Part shown: piece by piece, positions 37,440 to 48,865 of the stretch | How positions within the stretch are numbered: the first letter of the stretch is position 1 | Layout of the letters: every line of letters starts with the position of its first letter | Assembly (NCBI GenBank): GCA_027625915.1 | Contig: JANTQA010000016.1 | Coordinates: 2,175,001 to 2,239,000, forward strand | From: Anaeramoeba flamelloides | Taxonomy: Eukaryota; Metamonada; Anaeramoebidae | Direction: 5' to 3' | Length of the DNA stretch: 64,000 bases | Translations under genes and position numbers: made by a program | The notes under the pieces: model-generated | Databases searched by the model: none | What the model was told of the DNA's origin: nothing | What the model saw: the letters and a program-made list of their open reading frames with translations, nothing else

Positions 37440-40103
37440 TTATTTTATAAATTTTAATTGAATTTTGTCAATTATACTTTTTTTTTTTTTTGAATTAACA
37501 AACATTGCATTAATTAAACCAGTCAATTCTGAATGAGAGAAATGATTTAATTTTAAAGAAAGTAATTCCTTTTCAAAAAGTTTTAAGTTCATTTGAACAA
37601 TTTGAGAAAGTGTAACAATTTTTTGATAACAGACAATTTTGTTTAAAAATTTCTGGTTTTGTTTCCCAATAAGATTTAAAATCAATTCTGAATATAAAGT
37701 TAAATATTGGTTAAAAATCTGTGCGTCCTTAGCAAAAATATTTTTTCTTACTGTTATCTGGGCTATTATAAAGCTGCCAATTGATTCAAGTATTTCAGAT
37801 AAGCTGTCAAGAAAAATTTCTTGTGGTAAGATATCTTTCCAGCTTTTAACCATCCACTCAATTTGATAGATGACATCTCTAAAAATTGATTCAATATGTT
37901 GGGAGTCTGCCGAGGTTGAGATTGATTTTAACATAATTTGCAGTTCTTGACATTTTTTTGTTCTCATTTTTTGAAATTTTTTTTTGCCCAATTTCCGGAA
38001 AATCGGCACAAGATCAACAAAGGTTGCAAATTCATTCAAACCCTCGGGTAAACGATCACGATAGGAGACACAGATGGTCAACATGTGATGTGATATATAA
38101 TAGCAATCATTGTAGAATAGAGCCGCGATTTGTGGAACTGTTTTGATGTTTTGCCTTTGGTCATCAATATACAATGTTCGAAACAATTCAAAAATGTCAC
38201 GAGATGCTTGATACAATATCACACTTAGAGGTGCAAATTGTGTGTTCACTGCCTTTTCAAGGGTTTGGTAAACCAATTCGACTAATTGCTGAATATTTGA
38301 AGACACTTTGAAATTTGGCAAAGAAAAATGAGATAAAATTCCAGATCCTACAGATCCACCTTTCCCGCCTTTCCCGCCTTTCCCACCTTTCCCGCCCTTT
38401 TCATAATACCTTTTTTGATTGTTATTCCCCTTAAATTCTCTTTCGTTATTATTGTTATTCAAAGAGCCGATTTGTTGGTTTTTTTTACTTGGTATTTTGG
38501 ATTTACTAAATCCACCAACACTAAATGCTGACAATGAAGATCTTTCTGTGTCGTCTTCAATCCTGACCATTGAATGGTCGGTGGACAACAGCAATTGCCG
38601 TGCTTGAGATAAGGTATTTGAACGCACACTTTCCAAAAATTCAGTTTGAATATTAATTAAAAACTGTGTGGGGCTGCCATAAACCATTTTTTTTTGTTCA
38701 ATTTCTTGCATACCTTGGCTGTTATTCAAATTGTTAAAGCCGTTTTTAGGATCCCAATACCCTCTTTTGTAAATCGTGAGCTCTTCAAATCTTTGGAATT
38801 CTTTAATGGTATGCTGTAATATTTTATTTATCCCCTCCAAAGCAAATAGCGAATGGGGGATTATTTTTTCAAGCCACCTCAGCCCAATCTCATTAAAGAT
38901 TAATGGAACAAGTCTTTTTCCGATCAGCCGATTAATTTGGTAATTGTTCTGGAAAATTTTCTCATCAAGAAAAGTGAATAATGTTGTTAATTTTTTTGCT
39001 AATTGGGACAAGTCTTTGGATAATTTGGATTGATCCTTACTAACGTTTTCCCTTGATCGTGAATGGTAATTGTTTAATTTCGTTTTTTTTTCGATCTTTG
39101 GCTGTTGGTTTAAATTAACGATGTTCTTTTGGCTTTTTTGTTCTTGAAGTTCTTTGATTTTGTTTTGAATTTTGAGCATTTTTTTCTCCGTTTTGTTAAT
39201 CAGCTCTTCTTTTTTTTGAATTTCATTTGTATTTTTTTTGTTCGTCTTGTTTTTGTTGTTATTTATTTCCTTTATTAAATGCTGTTTTTGTTTTTTCAAT
39301 TCTTCAATTTTTTGTTTTTTTTTGTTGATCCTTTCATTCGGATCGGAGTTAAAATTAATTGTGGCCTTAAACTGAGTTGTTGTTGTTTTTATTATTAATT
39401 TTGGATCATTAATCAATTTTTTGAAGAGAACCTCCCAGAGGTCCTTTGTTAATTTAAGGACTGTTGAACTTAAAAAGTTAATACTCCTTAAGCAATTTAA
39501 AAGATTGAAAAAGGATTGTGGTGTTTGTAATTTGTTTTCGTTCCCAAATTTTTGAATTACCAAATTAAAAGCAATTAAATTTGGGCTTGTTTGTTTAACC
39601 CACATCGATGGTATTATCCTTTGCATTTTCCAAATAAACTTTGATTGCAATCGTTGCATTTTTTCTTCAACCAAGGAAATTATTTTTTTTTTTTTGTCAA
39701 ACAGACTTTGTTCTTTTCTTTTGTTTTTATTTTTGTTTTCATTTTCATTTTCATTTTCTGTTTCAATTATATTTAACAGGTTTGTAACTTTTTGTGTAGG
39801 TTGCTTTGTAAGACTTTTTTCGAGCATTTTGTAGATTGTTAAACATTCCTTTAAGTGAGATCCTCCTCGAAAAAGTTGATCACATTGAAGAGTTTCTTCA
39901 AGTTCATCGAGCGTCTGTTCGAGAGAGACATTCAAAAGAAAAAAATCTTTTTTTTGTTTACCTTCTTTTTTGAAATCCTTTTGCAAAAGGGTTTTTTCAT
40001 AAAAATCAAGCCACAAAGAATTTGGTTCAGTAAATGAAATTGTTGTTGGATCTAAAGAGTTTAATAAAGAATCTACAAGACTGTTTTCAGGATCTTCTTG
40101 CAT
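37440..40103 (-). CDS. ZW10: ZW10 (NRZ/Dsl1-family tether and kinetochore protein)
   Basis: ZW10 works in the NRZ tether for Golgi-to-ER vesicles and, in animals, in the RZZ kinetochore complex. This intronless gene encodes 887 residues (animal ZW10 about 780). The conserved C-terminal half (from about 600) reads TVPQIAALFYNDCYYISHHM, EFATFVDLVPIFRKLG, WKDILPQEIFLDSL and ELTGLINAMFVNSKKKK, parallel to animal QIAALFHNNCMYIAHHLL, ATFVDLVPGFRRLG, WQDVLPVNIY and ALIRALFQNT. N-terminal parts match less well. Insertions explain the extra length: an EN/KN tract (about 116-128), a K-rich coiled coil (about 257-327) and a glycine/lysine GGK repeat (about 568-583). The ATG at 40103 is the first of the frame. 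Confidence 0.9.
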   Translation of the reverse strand: MQEDPENSLVDSLLNSLDPTTISFTEPNSLWLDFYEKTLLQKDFKKEGKQKKDFFLLNVSLEQTLDELEETLQCDQLFRGGSHLKECLTIYKMLEKSLTKQPTQKVTNLLNIIETENENENENKNKNKRKEQSLFDKKKKIISLVEEKMQRLQSKFIWKMQRIIPSMWVKQTSPNLIAFNLVIQKFGNENKLQTPQSFFNLLNCLRSINFLSSTVLKLTKDLWEVLFKKLINDPKLIIKTTTTQFKATINFNSDPNERINKKKQKIEELKKQKQHLIKEINNNKNKTNKKNTNEIQKKEELINKTEKKMLKIQNKIKELQEQKSQKNIVNLNQQPKIEKKTKLNNYHSRSRENVSKDQSKLSKDLSQLAKKLTTLFTFLDEKIFQNNYQINRLIGKRLVPLIFNEIGLRWLEKIIPHSLFALEGINKILQHTIKEFQRFEELTIYKRGYWDPKNGFNNLNNSQGMQEIEQKKMVYGSPTQFLINIQTEFLESVRSNTLSQARQLLLSTDHSMVRIEDDTERSSLSAFSVGGFSKSKIPSKKNQQIGSLNNNNNEREFKGNNNQKRYYEKGGKGGKGGKGGKGGSVGSGILSHFSLPNFKVSSNIQQLVELVYQTLEKAVNTQFAPLSVILYQASRDIFELFRTLYIDDQRQNIKTVPQIAALFYNDCYYISHHMLTICVSYRDRLPEGLNEFATFVDLVPIFRKLGKKKFQKMRTKKCQELQIMLKSISTSADSQHIESIFRDVIYQIEWMVKSWKDILPQEIFLDSLSEILESIGSFIIAQITVRKNIFAKDAQIFNQYLTLYSELILNLIGKQNQKFLNKIVCYQKIVTLSQIVQMNLKLFEKELLSLKLNHFSHSELTGLINAMFVNSKKKKSIIDKIQLKFIK
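38356..38400 (-). repeat. 9-bp coding minisatellite (GGK repeats) in ZW10
   Basis: About five tandem copies of a 9-bp unit (plus strand TTTCCCGCC, with single-base variants) encode repeated GGK in a linker of ZW10. It is strikingly GC-rich for this genome. Confidence 0.9.
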
Positions 40104-40914
40104 GAAATAGAAATTATTAATTGAAAACCTTAAAAGATTCTAAAAGAAAAAAAATATTCGTTAAAAAAAAATGGAAAAAATAAAATTAAATCTTTATCTA
40201 GATTTAGTTTTAATTTTAAGGGACAAGTTAACTAAAGAAAATGTTCAAGTAAATTAAATAGCAAACTCATAAAAATTTTACCTCATCTTGAAATTGAAAA
40301 ATGAAGTAAAAATCTGATCACACCAAAACTAAACTTTCTTTTATTGTTATTTTCAGGAATAAATTATTGAGTTTTCAAAAATTTGATCCATTTTTCTCAT
40401 TTTTGAAAAAGTTCAAAATTTCTAGATATTTCATAATTATTTAAAAAAAATTAATTTCTTTGAAAAAAGAAAACAATCTTATAGTCTATAAAGGTATTGT
40501 GTGAAAATTTACTCTAAAAATTAAACAAATAAGTTCTAAAATAACTCAGTATAAAAAATCTACTTAATTTCAAAAAAATTACAATAATTATTTTCAAACT
40601 TGAGAAAAATATAATTTCTAGATTCTAATAACAGTATAAATCAATTTTTTCTTTTTTATTGAATAAAAAAATTTATACAAATTAACCAAACAATTAAATT
40701 AAAAATTCTCTTAATATACTTTATTAAAATTGAAGGAATTGGAAAATTCAACTTATATAATCCAAAGAAATATTTTTTAATTTGATTATTTTTAATCAAT
40801 AATTATTAACCCAATTTTATTTTTTTCAGTGGGTTATTAATAATACAAATATAAAATGTATAAATAGACGTTACAATTATTTCTCAATTTTTACAAATAT
40901 TTTCAATACTAAAA

Positions 40915-40945
<31 letters not shown>

Positions 40946-42244
40946 TATCCAATAACTGATTTTAAAAATAATAATTCCTTGTTTATACTTTTAAAATCAG
41001 AAAAAGAATATATTAACCTTTTTAATTTCAAGAAATTTAATAAATATTTGTGAAAAAAAAAAAATGATAAATTTTTTTAGATCTTTAAGGATTTAATATT
41101 TGATTTATTTTGGTTGTATTTCAAAAAATAAGATTAAAGTTTCAAGGTTATTTGTTCATACAGATTTTCAGAAATTACTAAAAGTGAGACTTCTTCAAAA
41201 TAATTTTTTTTTAGTAATTTTGCTATTTTGAGTTTGATCCAAAAATCCAAATAAAAAAATTAGATTTTTTGACTTAAAATTTAATTGGGGAAAAATGAAT
41301 CATTTTTAAAAAATGATAAGTCATTTCTCTAAATTTGATCAATGAAGTTACATATCGGATTTAGTATATTCTTGTGAAAATACTCACTCTATTACCTAGG
41401 GGGGAAAAATAAATAAGAGTTACTTGTCCTTTAATAGAGAATAATTTTTATTTTATTTTATTTTATTAACGTTATTGACAAATTATTTCGAACATTTCAA
41501 TTAGTCAAGAGTTCTAATTTATTTTATTTCATAGATTTTATTTATTAAGATTTTATTTTTAGAAACAAATAAATTTCAGCCTTTTCTAAATTTTCAGTAT
41601 ATAATTTTGTTGTATTTTTTAATGAATTTTCTATATTACGGAACTACATTTTTACTAAATACTAGTAATGGATTAAACTTAAATTAAATTAAAAGGGTTT
41701 GGAACTTTATAGTGTATTATTAAGTGTGTAGAATTTAGGTTATTTAGAATTTTTCTCTGAGATTTCGATTTTTCACAAAATAACTATAATTAAAATTATT
41801 GAATAAAAACCTATTTTATAATTTTTAAAAAAGAAAAATTTAAAAACATTATACTCTTGCTGAAATAATCCTCGTAGTCTTAGTAAAAAGTATGTTTTCA
41901 ATTAGAAAAGTGTTCGTATTTTCGTTAAAAGCTACGTATCAAATGATCAGCAAAACCAATATTACACAATAAGTAAACATCATATGGGTTTCTTAATGTT
42001 CTATTATTAAAAAAGAAATTCTGAAAATGGAGGATCAAATTTAAAATATGGGTGTAATAAGGGTGGGATAACTTAATAATGAAAATTTGGATTTATGAAC
42101 ATTTTCAATATAACTATTGAGGTCTGAGAGTAAAAAAGTTTTACACATAAGGATAAATCGTTGAAAAAAAGTCTAAATTATGTTTTTTAATAAAATAATT
42201 TTATAAAAAATTGTTTATAAGTTAAAAAATAGGTTGTTAATTAT

Positions 42245-42610
42245 AACAATAATATACAATGCTGAAAAAATATCCATAAACTCGATTTCACTCAATGGCA
42301 ACCAAACCAAAAATGAAAATTTCGCTATTTTTTTAAAAGAATCAACCATACAATTATTGTTTAGAAATACGAGAAATAATAAACTTCTTGTTAGAGTAAA
42401 TAATCATAATACCGGAACAAAAGAAAATTTACAAAAAAAATGAAATCTTAAAAAAATTTTTAAAATCCTTTCATTGAAACACCTCTTGAGAAATTTCTCA
42501 ATTTATTAGGAAATTAAAATTGACAACAATTAGATTATTGAATTGTAAATGTATGATTTTTTAAAGTAATTACAAATCATCACTTTTCTTAAAGTTAATT
42601 TGGTGTTTTT
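42245..42610 (+). repeat. M repeat, copy M2
   Basis: Diverged copy of 16300-16660; shared blocks include AACTCGATTTCACTCAA and GGAAATTAAAATTGACAA, with the same order and spacing. Confidence 0.45.
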
Positions 42611-43811
42611 AAAAAACTTTTTTCTTTTCAAAATAACATTTTAAAAAAAATCAAAATAACATTTTTAAAAAATAAAAAAGAAATAGATCCAAATGATTTT
42701 AATTTAAAAAGAAAAAATTTATTTTGTAAAATATCTTATATTAAACTTATAGAAAGTGTTCTATATCTTCAATAAAACATGCCCCCTTTGACTAAAAAGG
42801 AGTTTAGTTTATAAACCTTGAAAAAAAATAAATTATCATATATTATTATTATTTGATATCTAAGGAGTAAGTGTTGGACATATAAAAGTCCAGAATCAAA
42901 GAACACTATTATTGGCTCTAAAAAACTTATGCCCAATTATTCAAATGCCTCGAAAAATTCTATTAGTAAAAGAGTACATTTTTCAAACTGAATTTATAAA
43001 AAAAATACTTGTATTGGTTAAAAAACCCAACAACTTTGAAAAATATCTAGAAATTTAAAGTCAAATTTAAATATTGATTCATCAATATTCAGACTCCAAA
43101 GTTGCAAAATACCATTCTTAAATTTATGGCGAAATGTAGATTAGTTGTTAAAAACATAATTTTTTAAACAATAAAAGAATTAACAAAGAGATTATTTTTT
43201 AAAATATCATTTTTGAAATCATAGAAATATATCGATTTTACAATTATATTTAGAAAGAGTAAACAAAATGAATCAGTCTTTGGGTTTTTAAATTGATGGT
43301 TATCGAGTTAATCTTTGAAATAAATTTGTAAAAAATAGTTACTTTTAAAAGTTCTAAATAAGAATTATTAAATACCAGAATACTATTATTTTGAGTCTAT
43401 TTTTTTAATCTTGGAAAAGCAATTAATATAAATATTACAAAATGAAAAGTTTGTAATTGTGATCCTTTCCAAAAAATAGAATAATTTATTGTACAATAAG
43501 ATTTATAATATTTCGTTTAGAGCTATTTGAGCCAAGTTCACACTAATAGCATTTACTCCCAATTACAACATACTATGATTATAGAGAAATCTAGGGTGAA
43601 ACTAATCCCTTAAAATGGAATAAAATTATAGAGGAATATCTTGTTTTTTGGTTCTCATTTTTTCAATTCTAAAATTCCTGATTTCGTTTAGGGTTCGAAG
43701 TTTCCCCAAAATACCACAACTGGATATTTCACTGAAAATAAAGTAAAAAATAAAAAGTCATCACTAAATAAGAGTAATTATATCTCTTTTAAAAATCCTA
43801 GTACCAGTATA

Positions 43812-44386
43812 TGTCCCTACGAACATAAAAAACACAAAAAATGAAAAACTGATCAAATACTTTCCATTAATACAATTAAAAAAACTAAATGAAAAAATAA
43901 AAATAAATAAAGTTTCAATTTAACTTTATCTTAAAAACATTTTTTGCCAAAATCATTGAATTCAAAGTTGAAATTATGTATATTTTTAGATTCAATATCT
44001 TGTTTTATCTCATTTACTAAAACAAATTCTGAATTATGGGAATTTTCTTTTTACAAAAGGCACGAATTTGGTCCTCAACTGTTTTTTTTTTTAGTTTTAA
44101 ATGGTAAAATTACAAAAAAGTTGAACTAAAAGGATAAACTTTCTGGAAAAGCATTCTAATTTAATATATTAACTTATTCTTTGATTTCAAACTTTTCTCA
44201 ACCCCAATTTTTCAAAAAAAAAATAAAAAAGTACACAATAATTTCAAAAAATATTTTTGATATTCAAAAGTAGAGAGTGTTTTTATTCTAAAAAAAATTA
44301 TCCCAGTGTTTAATTGAATTAAGTTATGAACTTAGATTTCGAAAATATTAATCAGAAAAAAATAGTGCTTAATTTTATTAAGGACA
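43812..44386 (-). mobile_element. B-family element, copy B3
   Basis: 575-bp copy, flanked by TA on both sides, starting TGTCCCTACGA and ending at TTATTAAGGACA. It is close to B1 and B4 along its full length and lies in the DEN1 upstream region. Non-coding. Confidence 0.85.
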
Positions 44387-45008
44387 TATAAATCTTCGAT
44401 GGTAGTTTAACTGAAAAGTGTTTTATAGTTTTTAATAGATTTAAACAATCTTCTCTGAATCAATTATTCATATACAATGGTGTAAATAACCCGTATTTTT
44501 TATTTTAACCCATTACTAAAATTTCACTCATGTTTAAAATATTAGCTGACTCTAGAAATAAAAGAAACAAATCAATGAGATGAAAACAGTATATAAACAA
44601 GAAAAAGGGTTCTTTAAATAAATTTTAAAAAAGAATTGTGAAGATATTGAAAGATTAAAATTTAATTTTTTGACAAAAAAATGAGAAAAATTTCATTTTT
44701 TGAATTTTTAAAAAAAATCATTTAATATCATAAAATTTTTAAATATGACGAAATTTTTGAAACAAAAGCATTTAATATTATTGAGCCATTTTGATTAACC
44801 AAAGATCTAACCTCTAAAGTCAATTTGAATCTGAACCAAGATCATATGTGTGTGTTACTATCTTTTAATACCCAAGTCTGAAAAAAAAACACGAGTTAAA
44901 TTTTTGTAATGGTTTAAAGGTTTCCAACACCGATTATTACCGTCCCTGTAGTCTCAAAATTCAATCATTTTTTAACTTTTATTTCTTCTCTTTCTGTCTG
45001 GAAAACAA

Positions 45009-45713
45009 ATGGAACATATTCTGATTTACAAAAGCGTAACGTTATATGAAGAGGATCTTTTGCCATTACAACAACCACGAACGTGGCTAACTGACAACCA
45101 AATCTCATTTTTTTATGAATATTTAACCGAGACGATTGTGAAACAAAGTGGGAAAAAAATCTTATTAATGACCCCACCAATTCTTATGCTTCTTTCATAC
45201 ACAAACTCTCCACAAGAAATTAAAGAAATCTTCCAAGCAAGTGATCTCTCCAAGCAAGAATACATCTTTTTGCCCATCAACAACAAAACAGATTTCGATC
45301 AATTTTCTGGTTCTCATTGGTCGTTATTAATCTTTGTAAAATCATTAAGCACATTTTTTTATTATGATTCATATTCCCAGGGTAACTATAAAATCGCAAA
45401 ACAATTTGCTAAAAGGCTTGCACCGGTTTTAATCCCTAACAATACACAAAATGAAAAGGTTTCCAAACCCAATTTTGTAAAAGTGAAATCTCCTCAACAA
45501 GAAAACTTGTTTGACTGTGGTGTTTTTTTGCTCGCTTTTACAAGGTTTTTTGTTAAAAGCATTTGTGCTGAAAAAAAGGAAATTAATGACAAATTCTTTG
45601 ATAACAAGAAAAACCTTTCAAATCATATTACCCAGGAAATTGTGACAAAATTAAGAAAGGATCTCTTAAAAATCATCAACAATTTAAGAAAAAAAAAAAC
45701 TGAATGGAATTAA
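45009..45713 (+). CDS. SENP8: NEDD8-specific cysteine protease DEN1/SENP8
   Basis: Ulp1-family (C48) peptidase that matures NEDD8 and removes it from targets. The single-exon gene encodes 234 residues (human 212). The catalytic set is complete: H103 in SGSHWSLLIF, D120 in FFYYDSYSQG, the oxyanion Q164 and C170 in QQENLFDCGVFLL, with the same Gln-Cys spacing of six as human DEN1. Other family marks are PRTWLTDNQISFFYEYL near the start (human PSWLNDHIIGFAFEYF) and YIFLPINNKTD before the catalytic His. The match along the whole length is closer to DEN1 than to SUMO proteases, which carry long N-termini. The start is the ATG that gives the usual distance to the WLTD motif. Confidence 0.94.
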   Translation: MEHILIYKSVTLYEEDLLPLQQPRTWLTDNQISFFYEYLTETIVKQSGKKILLMTPPILMLLSYTNSPQEIKEIFQASDLSKQEYIFLPINNKTDFDQFSGSHWSLLIFVKSLSTFFYYDSYSQGNYKIAKQFAKRLAPVLIPNNTQNEKVSKPNFVKVKSPQQENLFDCGVFLLAFTRFFVKSICAEKKEINDKFFDNKKNLSNHITQEIVTKLRKDLLKIINNLRKKKTEWN

Positions 45714-46814
45714 TACAGAAATTTATTGTCATATTTTTTTTGAAACACAGAAATCTTGTACCTTCATTAAACTAGTTACGAATTCGTGTGGAATGGTATA
45801 TAATATAAATATATTTTAATATTTGATAATATCTACATATAAAGATATATATATATATTTCAAATTTCCAATTCAAAAAAGATCTATTCCAAAATTTTGA
45901 TATTGAATTTATCAATTAAAGAACCTCTTTATTTAATGAAATTGAAATTCGCATATTGGCTTAATGTTGATTTTTTCTTTTTTTTTTTATAATAATTTTA
46001 TTCTTAAATTGAATGTTTAATTATCGAAAAGTTGTAATATTTTGCTAAAAAGGATTAAAAAACAATTTTTTTAGTAACAAATATTTTTTAACAAAGAATC
46101 ATTTGTTTGCTTTTATTAATAATATTTCCATCATTTTTAAAATTAAAAAATTTTTTAACTTTTTCTGACATTTCAATAAGGAAGAGCAGAAGGAAGAAGG
46201 CCGTTTCTATTTTTAGAGTGTTTGGATTTATTTTTAAGGGTTCAGCATCATAAGGACCACTTAACCTCCTGAGAAGAGAGAGAATTTTGAAGTAACTATA
46301 TTTGTAAATTCTTATTCAAAGGGGGGATAACCATTATACAACTATTAGAAGTATTTCCAACATAATTTAATTGTCTAAAACAAAATCAAAATAAAAAATT
46401 TGTACGAATAGAATCAAGAGGAATAATGAGCAAGGAAGAATTAATAAGAAGAAGAATAAACAAATTGAATAATAATTTGAATATATATATAAAAAATGGG
46501 AAGTATAAAAAATAAAGAAAGACTAAATAAAATAAAGAATTTAGAATTTATTTAAAAAAAAGTTTAGAAGTAGTGGAATTTAAGATGAATTTTACTGATT
46601 TTTTTATCCAAAAACATTTAGATTTGAGATATACCCCCCTTATAGCATACGAAGTTATGTTGACCAGAGTAGTATTATTTTGTTATATCATAGTTTTCTT
46701 TTATATTCATTTTCCTCAGCAAGCTATCTAGATTTATTTTTAGAGTTTTTTTGTAAAAATATGATTCTTTTTTTTTCAATTGTTAAAAATAAAAAAAAAA
46801 AAAATTAAGATTTA

Positions 46815-47060
46815 TTTTATTAAATAGATCTCATTTTTTTTGTCAATTCTTTAATAATGAACCAATTTTGATAAAATTCTATATTTTATTTCATTATCCC
46901 AAATACTATTAGAATTATAAGAAGAAAAATGCAAGATCTATCAGCTCTTCAAAATATTAAATAAAGTGGTTTTATAGTAAAAATAATCCCATTCTACAAT
47001 CTAAAAAAAAAAACCTAATAATAAGTATTCTTAGATATCTGAAATAATTCTTTTTTATAT
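46815..47060 (+). repeat. G repeat, copy G2
   Basis: Continuous copy of the G family; block CCAATTTTGATAAAATT and a terminal TTCTTAGATATCT are shared with 50510-50765 (reverse strand) and partly with 21790-22610. Confidence 0.55.
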
Positions 47061-47744
47061 ACTAATTCAATTTCATCAAGGTAGTTTCATTTTGAATATT
47101 TTATATATACTTTATTTAAATTTTTAAATTTATTTGTCAAATTAAAAATTTTATAAAAATCAAAGTAATTTTTGACAAATAAAAAAATCAAAAGAAACGA
47201 AATTTTCAAAGAGAGAAAATACAAATGATCTCCAAAACTCACACCCAACAACAGATATAACAACACAACTCTTTAAATATTATTTTATTTTTGAAATAAT
47301 TCCAAGATAAGAGGATATATTACCCAATGAAGAAACACCAAAAAATTGAAAATTGCAGAACAACATTTTGAAGTAAAAAACAAACTTTCCATACTTTAAT
47401 GATCAGAACTTTAAAGAGAAGAAGCTCACACAACCATTCTCCTCTTTATAAATAGAGCAAATTAATTCCAAATAGAGGAAAAATAAACCGTAAATTTTTA
47501 ATCGGGGTTGATTCATTAATATACTTGCTTTTTATTTACCACTAATAATTAGAAAAAAATAGAAAACACAATTTAATTTTTTTTCTATTTTTAATTAATT
47601 TTTGAAAAGATTATGATTTTGTAAAGTATTATTATCAAAATTTTTTTAATAGAATTTTAATAAAATTTTTGATTTTGATTAGAAAATTTGGGAGTATCTA
47701 AAATAATTTAAAAAATTAATTAATTGTTATTTTTAAAATTTATG

Positions 47745-48110
47745 TATTTACCATTTCAAAAATTGTGAATCATCTAAAATAATAAATTTTAAAAAAAAAA
47801 AATTATCATTTAGTATTCAAGAACAATTAATAATTAAATCTGATTTGTAGATAACTTTTAAATAATTATAAATCTATAAAAACCCTGATATTTTAAAAAA
47901 TTAAAAAAAAATAAAACCAAAAACTAAAAAAAAGTAGATTTCAATTTTTGAAATAGTATTACTGATTTTAAATTACTGAACTTTCACTGAAAAAAAAAGT
48001 TAACAACTAGATTCTTGGAAAATAGTTAAATACATTTGAAAAGACATTATATAGTCTCAATTTTCTTAATGATTATTGGTCTTTTCGAAGCTCTTGTTTT
48101 TTTTTGTTAA
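47745..48110 (+). repeat. H repeat, copy H1
   Basis: Matches 57779-58115 nearly throughout (TAGTATTCAAGAACAATTA; GAACTTTCACTGAAAAAAA; TCTTTTCGAAG). The end repeats are less well kept than in H2. Confidence 0.6.
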
Positions 48111-48865
48111 AATTTATGAGTAAACTCTTTTAATTTTACTTAATTCTTTTAAATCAAAAAAAAAAAAAAAAAATGAGGCACTCTAAGACATTGACCTCTA
48201 GGTATGGGAGTACTTGGTACCTAAATTAATATATTTATAATTTATTTTGAATAGAAAGTTTTTGTTATTTTCAATTTTTATAAGTTTTTCTGTATTTGTA
48301 TCAAGTTTTCTAATCATTTACTCTTTTGATGAAAAATTCTTGAAAATAAAAATAAAGTTCAATCATTTGATTAATCACATTAAAGAGTATATCTGTATTA
48401 TTTCTTTACGAATAACTTTTTTATAATGTTTTTTATCGAATATTTTTGACAATTTTCTATTCAATTTGATTCAAAGATTTTGATATCTTTCATCATATCA
48501 TATAAAGCGATTTATGTTTTCTAAAAGGAATTATTTTTACCTTTATTTCTTGAGATGATGAAGAATTTGAATTCTTTAACAATTGATTACTCATAAAAAA
48601 TAATAAAAAATTATTTTTGTAACATAACTTAATCCTGCTTTCACAACCCTCGAGGCATGTTAATTAAAGGCTAGCCAACAAATTTAAAAAATAGTTTAAT
48701 ATCCTATATTATTAATTTTTTGAATTGAACAATTTTTTAAAATGTTATTAGCTTCCTAATTAATAAAAATTTAAACACCACAAAAAAGAAAGGCTAACAA
48801 AAAAAAAAATTTCATTCTTAATTTTATTTATATCAATAATAAAAAAACAAAGAAAAACAATTTAA

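Larger units (their letters stand above)
40104..45008. other. Intergenic region, repeats only
   Basis: 4.9 kb between the divergent ZW10 and DEN1 genes, so both promoters should lie here. It contains a long A run near 40912-40939, M2 (42245-42610) and B3 (43812-44386). B3 sits about 620 bp upstream of the DEN1 start. No gene supported. Confidence 0.55.
45714..48865. other. Intergenic region, repeats only
   Basis: 3.2 kb between the convergent DEN1 and filamin-SPRY genes. It holds G2 (46815-47060) and H1 (47745-48110). No gene supported. Confidence 0.6.

Noticed and set aside
45009-45713. SUMO protease (Ulp1/SENP1 type)
   Set aside because: Length, N-terminal WLTD block position and overall similarity follow DEN1/SENP8.
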